From Eriocheir sinensis (lineage: Eukaryota; Arthropoda; Malacostraca; Decapoda; Varunidae), in assembly GCF_024679095.1 (NCBI RefSeq), contig NC_066509.1:12044169-12108168 (forward strand): a stretch of DNA of 64,000 nucleotides, given 5' to 3'. Below the pieces are notes generated by a model. That model was given only the letters and a program-made list of their open reading frames with translations, searched no databases and was not told where the DNA came from. Shown one piece after another: positions 20,061-32,615 of this stretch. Numbering within the stretch: position 1 is the stretch's first letter; each line of letters opens with the position of its first letter. A program made the position numbers and the translations under genes.

Positions 20061-21015
20061 CACCAGTCAGCCATCCCGCGTAAGCGTGGTCGTTGTCAAG
20101 GCTCCGAGAGAAGGCTTCGCTGAGGTACATCAAACACTCTCCACGCATAGCTATTGATGCCGCCTTGAGGGCCCACAGAGCTGTTTTTCTAGTCATATCT
20201 TGGCGCGTTATCCTTAAATTCAAATGTGTGTTTTCCTTCTCTGTCCGTCCCTTTGTTTGTCCTTATCTCGGACTGTCCGTCTCCTCCCCGCCAAGACAAA
20301 CACGTGTCATATCTCTTTGGTGTCTTCTTTTCTTTCTATTGCCTTAAGTATGTATTTTTAAAGATACATGTGTATATTACTTTTATTTTCTTTCACTCGT
20401 TCTGGAAGTGATCCTCGAATTTTTTTTTCAGTTTTATATTACCGGAGTACTTTTTTCATATAGATGTATGGTAATTTTTTTAACAGATGCTCCTTCAACT
20501 TTATTGCTTTCTTATATCCTAGTCTCGGTACTCTTGTCTCCCGCTCTTCAATCCACGCTCCTCTTTGATCCACTGTCCATCTCTACGTACCATCCGCACC
20601 GCCTCCGTACCATCCGTATCTCCTGGCCATCAGCGCCTCAAGGCAGCATCCGGTATCGCCTGGAGCACATATCTCAGTCTTGGTTTATTCAGCGTGACTC
20701 TCTGGCCCAGCCAGGGTTACCGAGGTTGTGTACCGCCACGCCCTCACTGCCGGACAGGGAAGGGACGTTTTCATCTCGACGGAAAATAAAGATTTCTTGG
20801 AATTTTTATTTGTGAACACTTTCCTTTCTCTTTCTCCGCCGTCAGGAGAAAGGAGGGTCACTGCAAAGGTTCCTTGGGGGTTATTTTTAGCTCGGCAACT
20901 GGTGAATATTAAAGGTTTTTGAGTTGTTCGTTTGGTGCCACTATATATTTTGTACGTATTGGCGAATTTCGTAAATGCTAACTAACGAACCAATGGGGAA
21001 CATACGCCTGTAGGC
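20060..21015. other. No feature recognised
   Basis: Mixed sequence. A 135-codon frame at 20408-20815 has no recognisable domain or supporting signals. Confidence 0.5.
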
Positions 21016-21019
21016 GTGT

Positions 21020-21335
21020 CGCTTCACTCACTCACCGTCCATTCTCCCGGCGGTCCACCCGAGCAAGATCCCATGCAGCTGCCCCATCCATCCCAAGTCC
21101 TTCCCGGCTGACTTGCCCCAGTCATGAGATACGTGAGCGTTGCCTTGGTCTCCTCCACTCAGGGTTGTCTGACACAGAAACAACCCTGTGAGCAGAATCG
21201 ACGTCCGGGAGGCGTGCCACGTACCCATGTAACCGTAATAGGCGTTCACGGACTAAGCAGGTAATAGGCCTCGATTCAGTTTCATCGCGTAGTCGCTGGT
21301 TCGACACAAATTCATGCCAGCGATACCTCATGATC
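21020..21335 (-). mobile_element. LINE C-terminal fragment
   Basis: On the minus strand from 21331 the frame reads RYRWHEFVSNQRLRDETESR, PITCLVRERLLRLHGYVARL, DSAHRVVSVSDNPEWRRPR, then a shifted frame with WLGQV and AAWDLARVDRRE. This is the recurrent C-terminal tail of a LINE family abundant in decapods. It could belong to the same family as the fragment at 19110-19490, but lies in the opposite orientation. Confidence 0.8.
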
Positions 21336-21390
21336 CTGCAAAGTAACTTGATTTATTTTTAATATAATTCATTAATATATTATATTATTC

Positions 21391-21612
21391 AAAAATGGAA
21401 TTTAAACCCAATTGATGGTATTAAACGTCAAATAAACTTCTTGTTACATATATTTTATGTATTGTGAAATTTAAAGTGCTGTATTTACGATACGTCATCA
21501 TGGGGTATCGTAAATACAGCACTCTAATTCACAATACTCAAATGTAACAAGAACGTTAACATTCAACAATCAGGTTTACATGCCATTTTGTATATTATAT
21601 AAAATACTCAAA
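21391..21612. mobile_element. Long imperfect inverted repeat (foldback, MITE-like)
   Basis: The centre is a perfect 19-bp pair, AGTGCTGTATTTACGATAC (21475-21493) and its complement (21505-21523), with an 11-nt loop. Further pairing includes CTTGTTACA (about 21439) with TGTAACAAG (about 21543) and AAAATGG...AAACC (about 21392) with its complement at about 21573-21588. Arms are about 100 bp. No coding. Confidence 0.8.
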
Positions 21613-22049
21613 TATTAAACTCCAACTATAGCGCTTACCGAGACAAAAGGGAAGCGTCGCCATGAAAACGAAGACGCCACTGCTGCGTCTGCTCTCAGCG
21701 TGCTCGAGTGGACACGTGGCTCGGGGGCTTCTTTCTCCCTAACTCGAGGAAGCGATGTATCGTGCATACAAAGGTGGCAATTGACCTCCCAGCGCTGACG
21801 TGAGGCTCGCCGCTGTCTTTCCCCAGAGGCTAAAAAGGCTACAAACACCTTACTGAGGCACGGTGCCGTAAAAACTGGGGAAATACACACATTCTCGGCG
21901 GGAGGACAAAGGGAGGAGGGTAGTAGGACAGCACGGTGAAAGAGCAAGAGACGCGGAAAGGAGGTTACGAGGAGTGCGGGGATAACAATAGAGGAAGAAA
22001 ACAAGATACAAGAAATGGTACAGAAAGTAAGATGGGAAAACAAGGTTGT

Positions 22050-22257
<208 letters not shown>

Positions 22258-22259
22258 CC

Positions 22260-23275
22260 TTCTCGTGCTACAAACACCTCTCAGCATCCTGGCGTACCCT
22301 AAGGCCGACAGATAATAAATAACTCAAACGTTCCAATATTTATCGATGGTTCAAACACTAACCTCGAAGAAATCGTAGAGTAAAATGCTTGTGTGTGGTT
22401 TTAGAATTTTCAGCAAATAAATATTAAAAAAAGAAGCATGAATAATTTAAAATGTAATAAATCTTTAACTCGGACATTATTTTTAACTGGTAGATCATAA
22501 TATTTGTTTTAGTGTACAAATATTCGATCAGTTTTATTTAAATATTTCGCATTTCATAAGAGCGCAAATACACAAAAAAATCTCGAACTATTTTACGCAT
22601 AGATCTCTTGGAATTACTTTGTGCTCAGGCTCGTATGAATTATTTATGGCTTGGAATGCATCAAGAGCTTATATTTACTCTTTCTTAAAGGTGAGGCAAG
22701 GTTCTCCCTCATTAATAGCAAATTCATTCCACCTCGGTGCAACTCAGTGAACAGCTCACGTCCGCGAATACAACAATGTTTGACACAAAGGAGATTATAA
22801 CGTTTAAAATTTACACATTCCTTGAAATCTCTGTTAACAATGTTCCGTCTATTTCTGTTGCTAAATAATGTGTTATTCCTGCCACTTATAAATATTTTTC
22901 AAACAAAGTTATTGAAATGCTTCCAAGTGATGTTTGAAGTTCATAGAAGATAAAATAGTTAATACATTATATCAGAAAACAGAGCGGAATGGAGATGAAA
23001 AGGAGGGTTAGATAAGTCAATGATTTATATACGTTATCAAAATTACGAAGGATTCAAACATCATTAGGGCCATATTATAAAGGAATCGCAAACTATGTGA
23101 ACAACTAAGGTGAACAAAAAGCATACGATGACATTCATAACCAACTACATTATGACAATCATTAATTTTGGTGGGATTTCGCTTCGTGTATGCATGCAAT
23201 GTAAGCTGTACAGAACACTGAACTCCGTGATCTATTTACAGGATGCAATTAGATGAAAAATCGTGATTAAAACCC
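22260..23275. other. AT-rich sequence; one unidentified open stretch on the minus strand
   Basis: Minus-strand translation of about 22880-22640 is open for roughly 75 codons (contains NRDFKECVNFKRYNLLCVKH). It has no start context and no match I can name. A decayed LINE tail is one possibility. Confidence 0.3.
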
Positions 23276-23279
23276 TTTG

Positions 23280-23740
23280 GAATGATTATTTTTTTCTCCT
23301 TTACTTCTTTTCTTTCCTTCGTCCTCCCTTCCTTCTTTCATTCATTCATTCATTCAATTTTTTTCTTTCTTCCATATATCCTCTCTTCCTTCCTCCCTTC
23401 TTCTTTTCTTCCTTCCCTTTCCCTACACTCCTTTCCTTCCCTTTTCTCTCTTTTATTTTCCGTTCTCTTCCCCTTCTTTCCTTTCCATTTCCTTCCTCCA
23501 TCCTCACTCAGTAAATCATGAATCAAGTACGTTACCTATGTGTCCCTTTCTCCTCTTCGTTTTCCTTCCCCGCTCGTTCCCTCCTTTCTTATTCATTGAA
23601 CAAATCCTTCGTCCATTCTTTTTTTCTTAATTTCTTTAGTCTTTCTTCCGTCCTTCCTTCCATCTCTCACTTTTACCTTCGTTCATTTCTTCTTCCGTTT
23701 TTCCTCACTCTTACTTTTCCAAAAAATCTAGATCACTGAC
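23280..23740 (+). repeat. Pyrimidine-rich tract
   Basis: About 460 bp of CTTTCC/CTTCC sequence with a short (ATTC)n run near 23340. No gene. Confidence 0.8.
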
Positions 23741-24010
23741 GTTTTTTTTCCATTTCGAGTAATTGGAATTTGACTTTTCACAGCTACTTTAAATGACTTC
23801 TTACATTTTCTTTTCAAATATGTGTCCTTGTCTCTATTTTGGTTGCTCTACCTTCCCTTGTTTGGTTGTGTTGCCTATATATACATGTCTGTGTCTGTGT
23901 CTGAAGGTTTACATGTCAGTAGTTTTGCCTGTCTGTTATACTCTACTTGTGTACTTGCCTATTTATAAATTACAAGTATTAATATAAAATAAAATAAAAA
24001 CTGAAATGGT

Positions 24011-24015
<5 letters not shown>

Positions 24016-24069
<54 letters not shown>
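24016..24069 (+). repeat. (TG)27 microsatellite
   Basis: Pure TG run. A short (CA)n at 24210-24231 lies 140 bp downstream in the complementary sense, so the two can pair. Confidence 0.95.
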
Positions 24070-24072
<3 letters not shown>

Positions 24073-24234
24073 TGTGTGCCTTTTTACTCGCTTCGCGCTT
24101 AGTTTCCTTTCTATCTGGCAGTGAAACATCCGTAAAAAAAATATTCAAGATAGTGATGTGAAACTGATAGCTTTAAATATCTATGTACAGTTTTTTTTAT
24201 TGCATTCAAACACACACACACACACACACACATG

Positions 24235-25420
24235 CCTAAATTTTTTTTATCTGTCCCTCGTTGTTCGGATTTAGATCATACCACAGAAAGCTAATACACG
24301 TCAGAATCCACAAACAAATGTATGCGCAGATGAACAAGTGAATAACAAGTAAAATACCGTTTTCTGCTTCTTTGATAAATCAATCAGGTGGTTTACTCGC
24401 CTGAGCAGAACCGAATGTCAGTTTTAGTGGAATTAAGGTTATCTATTAATTGATTTCATTACACGTGTTTTATTATGTTCAGATTTTAACTTACCACAAA
24501 GAACACTTTTTTTCTGTGTTTCACATAATGGGGTCATAAACAGTAACGAGAGTACGGAAGTGTTAAAATAAAAAGATATTGCATGAATATAAGATATGAC
24601 AGTGTTTTTTTTTCAGCATTTTTCGTTACTCATTATAGAAACACGTTATTAATTGCAAGTGCAGCCAATTACGACCTTCAGCAAAAGAGTCTGATCCTCA
24701 ACTCGGCAAAAAAAGTCACTTCATTATAGAGATTTTTCCTTTATAACCAGACAATCCCGAAAAGGAGTCTGCTCACCATTATTATTTATAACAACATTTG
24801 CCAGATTCACAAACAAATATGGAAGCTTCGCCACTTCATTCGCATATTTCCACTCGGTACTCATGCCAGAAAAAAAAAATCGCAAAAAAAAAAATGTGAG
24901 CAGCGGCCCAAACATGTACTATTCTCAAACCAATTAAAATGTATCAATTATATTTTGACAATGTTTCATACCTAACATCTTTTTCTGAGTAGTTTCATCT
25001 CTTTATCCTTACATTTATGATTTTTTTTTTCTCGAGTAGAATTATCTCTTGAGAAATAATATTAATCTCGTAATTTCCACACTAGTCAAAAATAATTATT
25101 GTCAGAATTTTTTATCTCTTAAGTTAATTTATTTCCTTCTATTTCCGCCGAAGATTTATTTTTCAGAGGAGTTGTGCATCGTTACTTAAGGTACGAATCG
25201 TAAACGTGCACAGCAACTGCCGAACATACGTTGATCCCTTGTTATGTTTATGATAGAAACCAGAAGCAAGCATCGCAATAACATGAGTTTTAATGACGGA
25301 ATGCGCCGTCGACAACATGATGTTTTCAGCTTCACCCTTTGATCACCTGACAACATGAAAGCAAGGTGTCCCACGCTAAGTACGTATAATAATGTTAGGA
25401 GGGATGTGTGTAGCATCGTG
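24235..25420. other. AT-rich, no feature recognised
   Basis: Long AT-rich interval with short homopolymers; no domains or splice-bounded exons seen. Confidence 0.5.
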
Positions 25421-25423
25421 TTT

Positions 25424-25445
25424 GGGGGTGGGTTGGGGGTGGGGG
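25424..25445 (+). other. Strong G-quadruplex motif
   Basis: Four G runs (5, 3, 5 and 5 Gs) separated by loops of 1, 2 and 1 bases lie at 25424-25445. Such short loops give very stable quadruplexes in vitro (family knowledge). A (AGT)n tract starts at the next base. Confidence 0.85.
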
Positions 25446-25453
25446 AGTAGTAA

Positions 25454-25497
<44 letters not shown>

Positions 25498-25498
25498 A
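25446..25498 (+). repeat. (AGT)n microsatellite
   Basis: About 17 AGT units with one AAT interruption, abutting the G-quadruplex motif. Bases 25500-26020 beyond it hold a frame from 25661 without a recognisable domain. Confidence 0.95.
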
Positions 25499-26023
25499 AA
25501 GTAGTAGCTTCACCATCCTAGCCATTATTATTATCATTATCATCATTTAAGAATTATACACACCCCAAGCTCCTAGCTATCTCATGTAGAGCAGACACAC
25601 ACATGAAAACACGCAGAACACCAATAATATGATATCTTTAGGGACACTTTTGTCCCAAACGTGGTGAAAAATGTTAAAAAAAAACTACGCCTCTCGTTAG
25701 GTTCTCGTATGTGGCATAGCTCTGTGAGGGAAACTCCCTCACTGTCAGCGACGCGTCGACACCGAGCACACCAGACGCTACATCCTTCAGGCTCAGCAGG
25801 AATTATGTGTTTTGACAGCAAACGCTACAAATTAGCGGACAGTGACTCGCCTGTTGTCACTGAAGTAATTTACTCTACTGAAGGTGTTATTGGGTACGAA
25901 GGCAAGGCTTCTCCTCAAAATGATTTGATATTTACGAGAAGTATAAGGACAATGAATGAAGTCTCTTTATATCTATATGCATATATTAGGGAATTCTGTA
26001 CGTACCCTGAAGCTAGCAAACGT

Positions 26024-26177
<154 letters not shown>

Positions 26178-26339
26178 TCAAGCAGCTCCACGGTCACCCA
26201 TGGGAGCGGAAGCAGTGTTCCAGGCAATCTCTGTGCTCCGTTTATTAAATCTTCTCAAATTCCACACTTTTTTCTAGTCACGTGTAATCTTAGACAGCGG
26301 GGTCAGGCCGGCACGAAGAGGGGAGCTCCTGACACCTTG

Positions 26340-26680
26340 GCTGGCCGGAAGAAAGAAGAGGAGGCGGAGGTGAAAGAGAAGGAGAGGGAGAAAGAGAAGA
26401 AGAAGTATTAAGAGAAGAGGAAAGAAAATAAGAAGAAGAAAAAGAAGAGGAAGAAGAAAAAGAAGAAGAAAAAGAAAAAGATGAAAAGAAGAAGAAGAAG
26501 AAGAAAAAGAAGAAAAAGAAGAAAAAAGCAGAAGAAAAAGAAGAAGAAAACGAAGAAAAGGAAGAGAAAAAAGAGGAAAAACAAGAAAATGAAGAAGTGG
26601 GGAAAGAGGAGGAGGAGGAAAAAGAAATACGAAAAAAAGAGGAGGAGGAGGACGATATAGAGAAGGAAGAGGCGGAGTAA
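26340..26680 (+). repeat. (GAA/GGA)-rich purine tract
   Basis: Almost uninterrupted purines, GAAGAAGAAAAAG-type. Minus-strand poly-Ser/Leu/Phe frames are artefacts. Confidence 0.9.
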
Positions 26681-26819
26681 ATATCACACAACATACTCAT
26701 CTACATTAACGCACTTTAGCAGCGAAACACATAATCCTTTTCTCCCTCTATTTCGCCTTCCTAAATGCACTTACGGATATTTGCATATTTCGCTTTGGGC
26801 AACTTTATTATGTCGCTCA

Positions 26820-28187
26820 CAAGACGAGAAGAAAAAAACACACGAAAAAGGGTGAGAGAAAAAAACAAGAGCAAAGAGGAAGGAACAGGTGATTAAACAA
26901 AGGACGGGAAAAGGAAGGAAGGAGACAGAGAATGAAACAGAGAATAAAAGGTAAATGGAAAATGGAAAAAGACAAGAGAAGGATGGCAAGACAAACTAAA
27001 AACAACACATAAAAAAACCCAGAGAGGGAACGAGCATTTAACAGGAAACAGGAAAGAGGAGAGAAGGAAAGAAAAAAGAACATAAAAAGACCACTAAAAA
27101 GGAACCAGGGGGATAAGAATAACAAATAAGCATAAAAAAGGGACGAAAATGTAATGGAGGGAAAGAGAAAAAGAAAGACAAGGATAAATGAAAGGAACAG
27201 GGAAAGGAGAGAAGAGAGAGAGATAGAGTGAGAGATAGAGAGAGAGAGAGATAGAGAGAGATAGTAAAAGAGAAACAATATGAAAGAGCACAAGGGTTAG
27301 AGGAAAGGCAAGTAAGAATAAACGAGAAAAAGAAGAGAAAGCTCACAAGACAAAAGGAAGACAGAAAAAGAAAAAGGGAACAAGAAAACACGAGGAAAGA
27401 GCAAAGGCAAGTAAGAAAATAAAGGAAAGAAGAGGAAACGGATAACAAGACAAAACGAAGGCAGAAAAGAAAGGGAGAGAGGGAACGAGAAACAAAAGGG
27501 AGGGAGGAAAGTAAGAAAGAATGAGGAAGGATGGCCGAGAGCGATCCATGGTAAAGAGGAGACAATTTAGTGTTTCCTTCCGCGTTGTTAAGGCAGTTTC
27601 CCAGGGCGAGGCATGCAGGGGGAGGGAGGAGGGAGGAGGGAGGAAATAGGGAAGGGAGGGCAGAGGGGAAGGAGGGAAGGAATAAATGGATGGAGGGTAG
27701 ACGGAGGTAGATGGAGGGAAACCATGCAAGGAGGGAGGAAGTGAAGGAAAGGATGGTGGGAGGGAGGGAAATAAGGATGGAGAGTCGAGGGAAGGGAGAA
27801 AGGTGATCAAGGGAGAGAAGAAGGGGAGGAGAGAGGGAATGTTAGGAAAGAAGGGATATAGAGAAGGAAAAGAGAAAGAAGGGGACGAAGGAAGAATGGA
27901 AAGAAGGCGAATCACAAAGAAGAAACAAGATGGTGAAAGGAAAGAGTGAACGAAAGAGGAGATAAAGGAAAAGAAAGAGGAAGGGTAAGTCAGGAAGCAA
28001 TGAATGGAAGGAAGAAGAGGAATGAATGAACGAAGAAACGATGGAGAGAGGGAAGGATGCTATATACGCAAGGAAAGATAGAAAGAATGAAGAAAAGACG
28101 GAAGGAAGGAAGGAAGGTATGAAAGTTAAGAAGAAATGGACAAAGAGGAAGGGAAGGAATATCGAGGGGAGGAGAGGGGGGAGGGAT
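26820..28187 (+). repeat. Kilobase purine-rich domain
   Basis: About 1.37 kb in which the + strand is overwhelmingly A and G (GGAAAG, GAGAGG, GGAGGGA). A short (GA)n lies near 27207-27262. No gene seen; minus-strand Ser/Phe/Leu frames follow from composition. Confidence 0.9.
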
Positions 28188-28209
28188 GTGGTAGTGAATC
28201 CCTCCCCCC
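28176..28209. other. 12-bp perfect palindrome at the purine-pyrimidine switch
   Basis: GGGGGGAGGGAT (28176-28187) and ATCCCTCCCCCC (28198-28209) are perfect complements with a 10-nt loop. To the left the + strand is purine-rich for 1.3 kb and to the right it becomes pyrimidine-rich. Confidence 0.95.
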
Positions 28210-28329
28210 TTCCCCACAGTGGCCGCCTCGCTTCCATCCATCACAGCGGTGCACCAGGGGAGGTAAACACAGCAATTTGTATCCCTCGCTCCACCTTGTT
28301 ATAACCTGGGAGCAGCACCGCCAGCACCG

Positions 28330-29660
28330 CCTCCCTCCTCGCCCTCCTCAGCCGTCCTTTCTCCTCGTTCTCCTTCTCCTCATATTTCTCCTCGTTCTCC
28401 GTGTTTGCCTCCTCCTTGCTCACCTCAACCTCACCTTCTCTTCTTCCTCCACATTCTCCTTTGTATTACCGCTTCTCTGCCTTCCTTTCTCCTCTTCCTC
28501 TCTTTCTCCTCGTATTTCTCTCCTCGTTCTCCGTGTTTGCCTTCTCCTTGCTCACCTCAGGATTACATTCTTTCTTGTTTTTATCTTACTCCTCCTTATT
28601 CTTCTTTGCATTACCTCCTTGCAACTTCACATCTTCTCCTCTTCCCCTTCGTCTTCTTTATTTTCTTTTACATCGTTTACCTCTTCGTTCTTACTCCTCC
28701 TCGTTCTCCTTTGTATTACCTCCTTGGAACTTCCCATCTTCCCCTCCTACTTCTTGTTTGCTTTTTCATCATCCGTTTCCTCGTTCTCCTCACTGTTTTC
28801 CTCTTTTGATACCTAAAACCTCATTTCTCCTCCTCCTCTTTCTCTTCCTGCTCCATGTCTTTCGCCTACCCTTTATTGTCCTGTTTCATTTCAACGCCCC
28901 CTCAAACCAACGCCAATCTTCAAACTTACATTCTTTTCATATTTGTTTTCCTCTTTCAACACGCTCGGCACTTCTGATCACTTATTATTTTTTTTCTATT
29001 TACGCCCACATCACTTCGACCTTCTTTCTTCTCATTCTTTTTTTTCTGTGACAACCACAACTTTTCTCCTCCTCCTCCTCCTCCTCCTCCTTCTCGCCTG
29101 TCCTCTTTATACTTTCCTCATTCTCCTCATCCTCCACTCTAAGCTCCCTTTCTCCTCCTTTTCGTCCTCTTTTTTTTTATCCTTCAGTGCTCTCTCCGTA
29201 CCCGCCTCAAAGGTCCTCTCCCCTTTTATTTACTTAGCCATATCTTCCCCTCATCTTCTCTCCCTCCTTACACACTCCAACTTTTATCTCTACTTTTTCT
29301 TCCTCTTCCCCTATTCAACACCCTTGTCTTCGTCATTCACCTCCTCCCCTTCGCAATTGTGTTTCTATTCTTCACTTTTACTCTTTGCCCTCTGTCCCTT
29401 ATAACCTTAATAATAATTTTCCTCCTCCTCCTCCTTCCTCCTCTTCCTCCTCTTCTTTCCTTGCTTCCTCTGACCCTAACGCTGCAATATCCCATCTTTT
29501 CTTCAGTCTTCTCCTCCTCTTCAATCTTCTCTTATTTTTCTTTGGCTTGTCTTCTCGGTATATTCCATCTGTTGTTTCTTCTTCGTACCTGACTTATTTT
29601 CTGTTTGTACCTTTTCAGTCATCCTCTTCCCTCCTCTTCCTCCCTCCACCTGTTCGTCCC
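28330..29660 (+). repeat. Kilobase pyrimidine-rich domain
   Basis: About 1.3 kb of CTTCTC, CTCCTC and TTCTTCC. Two near copies of CTCCTCGTTCTCCGTGTTTG (28391 and 28521) and repeated CTCCTTG blocks indicate tandem growth. No gene. Confidence 0.9.
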
Positions 29661-30843
29661 CCTCACGTGCGGTAAATAAACATCGTATTACATCCACTTT
29701 TCTTATTTTTCTTGTCAGTCACCTGCGATAATTGTACAAGAGTACCGGTAAGAACAACAGCAACGAGCGACGGTACAAAAGCCCACACCTTAGAACACCA
29801 ACAAAAGAACACCACGATAACAACAACAACAAAAACAAGTAATGGTAGTAGCAGGAGGAAGAGGAGTTTTAGTAATAAAAATCATACTAATAATGATGAT
29901 GTTAATAAGAATATGAAAACAGCAATAACATTAATAATTGCAAATCAGTGAACAAGGCGCCGGAATGTTAAACGAGGCGGCGGTGGTGGTGGTGTGGGCT
30001 GAAGGGTCGTCGCTGCTGCCTGACGCCGCCTCCTGCATGTTTTCGCACACCGCCAACCATCCCACGTTGCCTCATGTTAAGCCATTAGGAGTGGCCAACG
30101 CTAAGAGGCTTTGTGGCAGGAGAAGCATGCCAGGCCGCGCAGGGCTCAGGCGTGTACAAGCATTAAGAACGACTCATCTGCCGCGCCGCCGCCGCTTCAC
30201 GCACCAGAAAACATATATTTCGGGAAGATTAACAACGTGACGATGAAATGGGAAAAAACAGACGGTATATGTGAAAAATACTTTGCGTAAATGAAAATAC
30301 TACATAGTACGATAATTCCTGCGTGTTAGAACGACTGAACGACATACCATGAAGCAAGTAACAAAAGAATATACTGAAGCTTAATAACTATATATTAAAG
30401 CAAAATTAAAAAGAGTTTTTCAGACGTAATACAGGAAGTAGAATAAAAATAACACAAAAATGACAAAACAAGGAGCAAAAAATTTAATATGAAAATGCAG
30501 TATGCGTACATCACGATTCAGAATGGAAAGAAATAAAACAGTGGACCAAAATTATGTTATATTAAAGTAGATATAATGAATCGACTGAAAACACCCGTTC
30601 CGCCCTATGAAAATAAAGAAGGAAAATAAAAAAAAATAAAAAATGAAGCTCTACAAATTACTTCAATATACATTTAGAGACAATGCAGCAAACAAACAAA
30701 TAACCGAGCAACAACGAAAAAAAGGAAGAAGGGCGAAAAGAAAGAACAAAAAAGAGCCGAATTAAGCTCAGTATAAATTTTGTTGTTATAATTTTAAATA
30801 AGGAAAAAAAATGTACCGAGGACTTCACAAAAATAGAAATAAT

Positions 30844-30845
<2 letters not shown>
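29660..30845. other. Mixed interval; GC-rich patch 29950-30235
   Basis: Bases 29750-29940 are AAC/AAT/AAG-rich. Bases 29950-30235 are CpG-rich with an open + frame of 100 codons that I do not recognise. The remainder is AT-rich. A CpG-island-like element is possible but unsupported. Confidence 0.35.

Positions 30846-30847
<2 letters not shown>

Positions 30848-30893
<46 letters not shown>
30848..30893 (+). repeat. (AG)23 microsatellite
   Basis: Pure AG run. Confidence 0.95.
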
Positions 30894-30894
<1 letters not shown>

Positions 30895-31099
30895 ACACAC
30901 GCTAAAGAGAGGACCCATACTAAACACAAATAAATACAACTCAACGCATCACAATTAACATTCCAGCCGGAGCGATGCCCTTCTGCCCGCCAGGAGGACC
31001 ATCTCGACCCGCTTAGGCCTATTGACGTCGGCGCTTGATCAGAGAGCCGATTAATTTACCCATTTAACAACGAAGCCTAATTAATGACCACGGGGGCAC

Positions 31100-31382
31100 G
31101 AGGGAGGGAGGGAGGGAGTGGAAGAAAGGTAAGGGGGGAAGGAAGAGGGTGAGGAGTAGGATGAGGGATGAAGGGAGGAAGGGGGAGAGCAGGAAGGAAG
31201 TAGAGAGGGTAGAAGGAGTGAAGGAAAGGTAAGGGAGGAAGGAAGAGGGATGAAGGGAGGTAGAGGGTGGGCAGGAAGGAAGTGGAGTGAGGCGGTAGGT
31301 GAGAAAAGTGAGAGGGTGAGAGGAAGGAGAAGGAAAGGAATGGGAAGTGGAATGAAGGGGCAGAAGGAAGATGAAAAGGGCA

Positions 31383-31430
<48 letters not shown>
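31100..31430 (+). repeat. Purine tract followed by (AC)n
   Basis: GGGAGG/GGAAGG purines run from 31100 to 31380, with AAGGTAAGGGRGGAAGGAAG repeated near 31125 and 31225. An AC run follows at 31384-31430. Confidence 0.9.
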
Positions 31431-31432
<2 letters not shown>

Positions 31433-32258
31433 CTCTAACAAACTTTTAAATGCCTATATATACCTTTCAACCATTTACAGGCTACATTCACTAACTACCT
31501 CCCCGTTCACCTACTAATACATTCAGAAACATGCCTACCTATTAGCCACCTGCCTACAGCACCTTCTTATGCATCCATCTGCCATCCAACCATCCAATCC
31601 ATCAGTCCAGTACCTTCCCCCGCCTACCCATCAATTCTTCAACCTTCCCGCCCCATACCACGCCTATCAACCCACGTAAAGGCCCAGACAACCTACCCAT
31701 TCTTCTCCATCACCAATGAACAACATCCCACTAACCCCTTAAAACCATGTCAGTCAAGCCAGCCACATCTACTAGCTAAAAATTATCTATCATTCACTAA
31801 CGAGATACTTAATCACCTTTAACTTTTCTCAAGGCATTCACTACCATTCACTTACCCGTTACATGCCATTCACAAACTTGATACTTCATAATCACCTCCA
31901 TTATCGATGCTTTAGGCATCCACTAGCAAGATATTTACCCTTTATACACCTTCCACAAACTTAATACTTCTCCTTCACCGCCATTATCCATCAAACTCGC
32001 CCACGCATCCGCTCCTTCCTACGCAGCCATCCGTCTCCCCACGCTGAAGCCCCCACGTGCCGGAAACTAGGCGAGAGGGCAGGTGATGGGCTTTTCCTCA
32101 GGCCGTCAGCCACACACGCACCCCAGTCACGAGGAACCCCGCGCATCCCAGGTTCTGAGCCGCTGTCATCTCCCAGCCTAACCGAACGCAGCAGGTTCCC
32201 CAGACAAAGCAGTTTCCCTGAAGAAGTGAAAGCCGAGAATGAAGGTGGAAAAGGGGCC
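31431..32258. other. No feature recognised
   Basis: Weak internal repetition of ATTCACTA and ACTTGATACTT phrases near 31800-31970. No coding signal. Confidence 0.45.
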
Positions 32259-32368
32259 ACAAGGTGCTGGTGGTAGTGGTGGTAGTTGTGGTAATGGTGG
32301 TGGCTGTGGTGGTGGCGGAAGTTATTTTTGAGTCAAAGGAGCGAGGAACACTGATGGCCATGAATAGA

Positions 32369-32369
<1 letters not shown>

Positions 32370-32428
<59 letters not shown>

Positions 32429-32438
32429 GCGCGCGCGC
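32370..32438 (+). repeat. (AC)n-(GC)n alternating purine-pyrimidine tract
   Basis: About 28 AC units pass directly into 6 CG units. Alternating AC and especially CG runs favour Z-DNA. Confidence 0.95.
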
Positions 32439-32439
32439 A

Positions 32440-32615
32440 CGTGCTCCGTAGTGTAGTGGCTAGCGTATTTTGCTGAAAACCGAGTTTGCTAATTCGTTCT
32501 TCGGGTGATAACGAGTCCAGCTCGTTGTAAGATCACGAGGAATGACACACACAAGCGGACATACCAAGAGACATAGATAAGAAAAAGGCAAAAAAAAAAA
32601 AAAAAAAAAAAAAAA
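32440..32615 (+). mobile_element. Probable tRNA-derived SINE with A26 tail
   Basis: TAGTGTAGTGGCTAGCG at about 32451-32467 fits a tRNA box A region. A degenerate box B (GCTAATTCGTTC) follows about 35 bases later, then a short body and an A26 run at 32590-32615. The head abuts the AC/GC tract. Confidence 0.5.
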
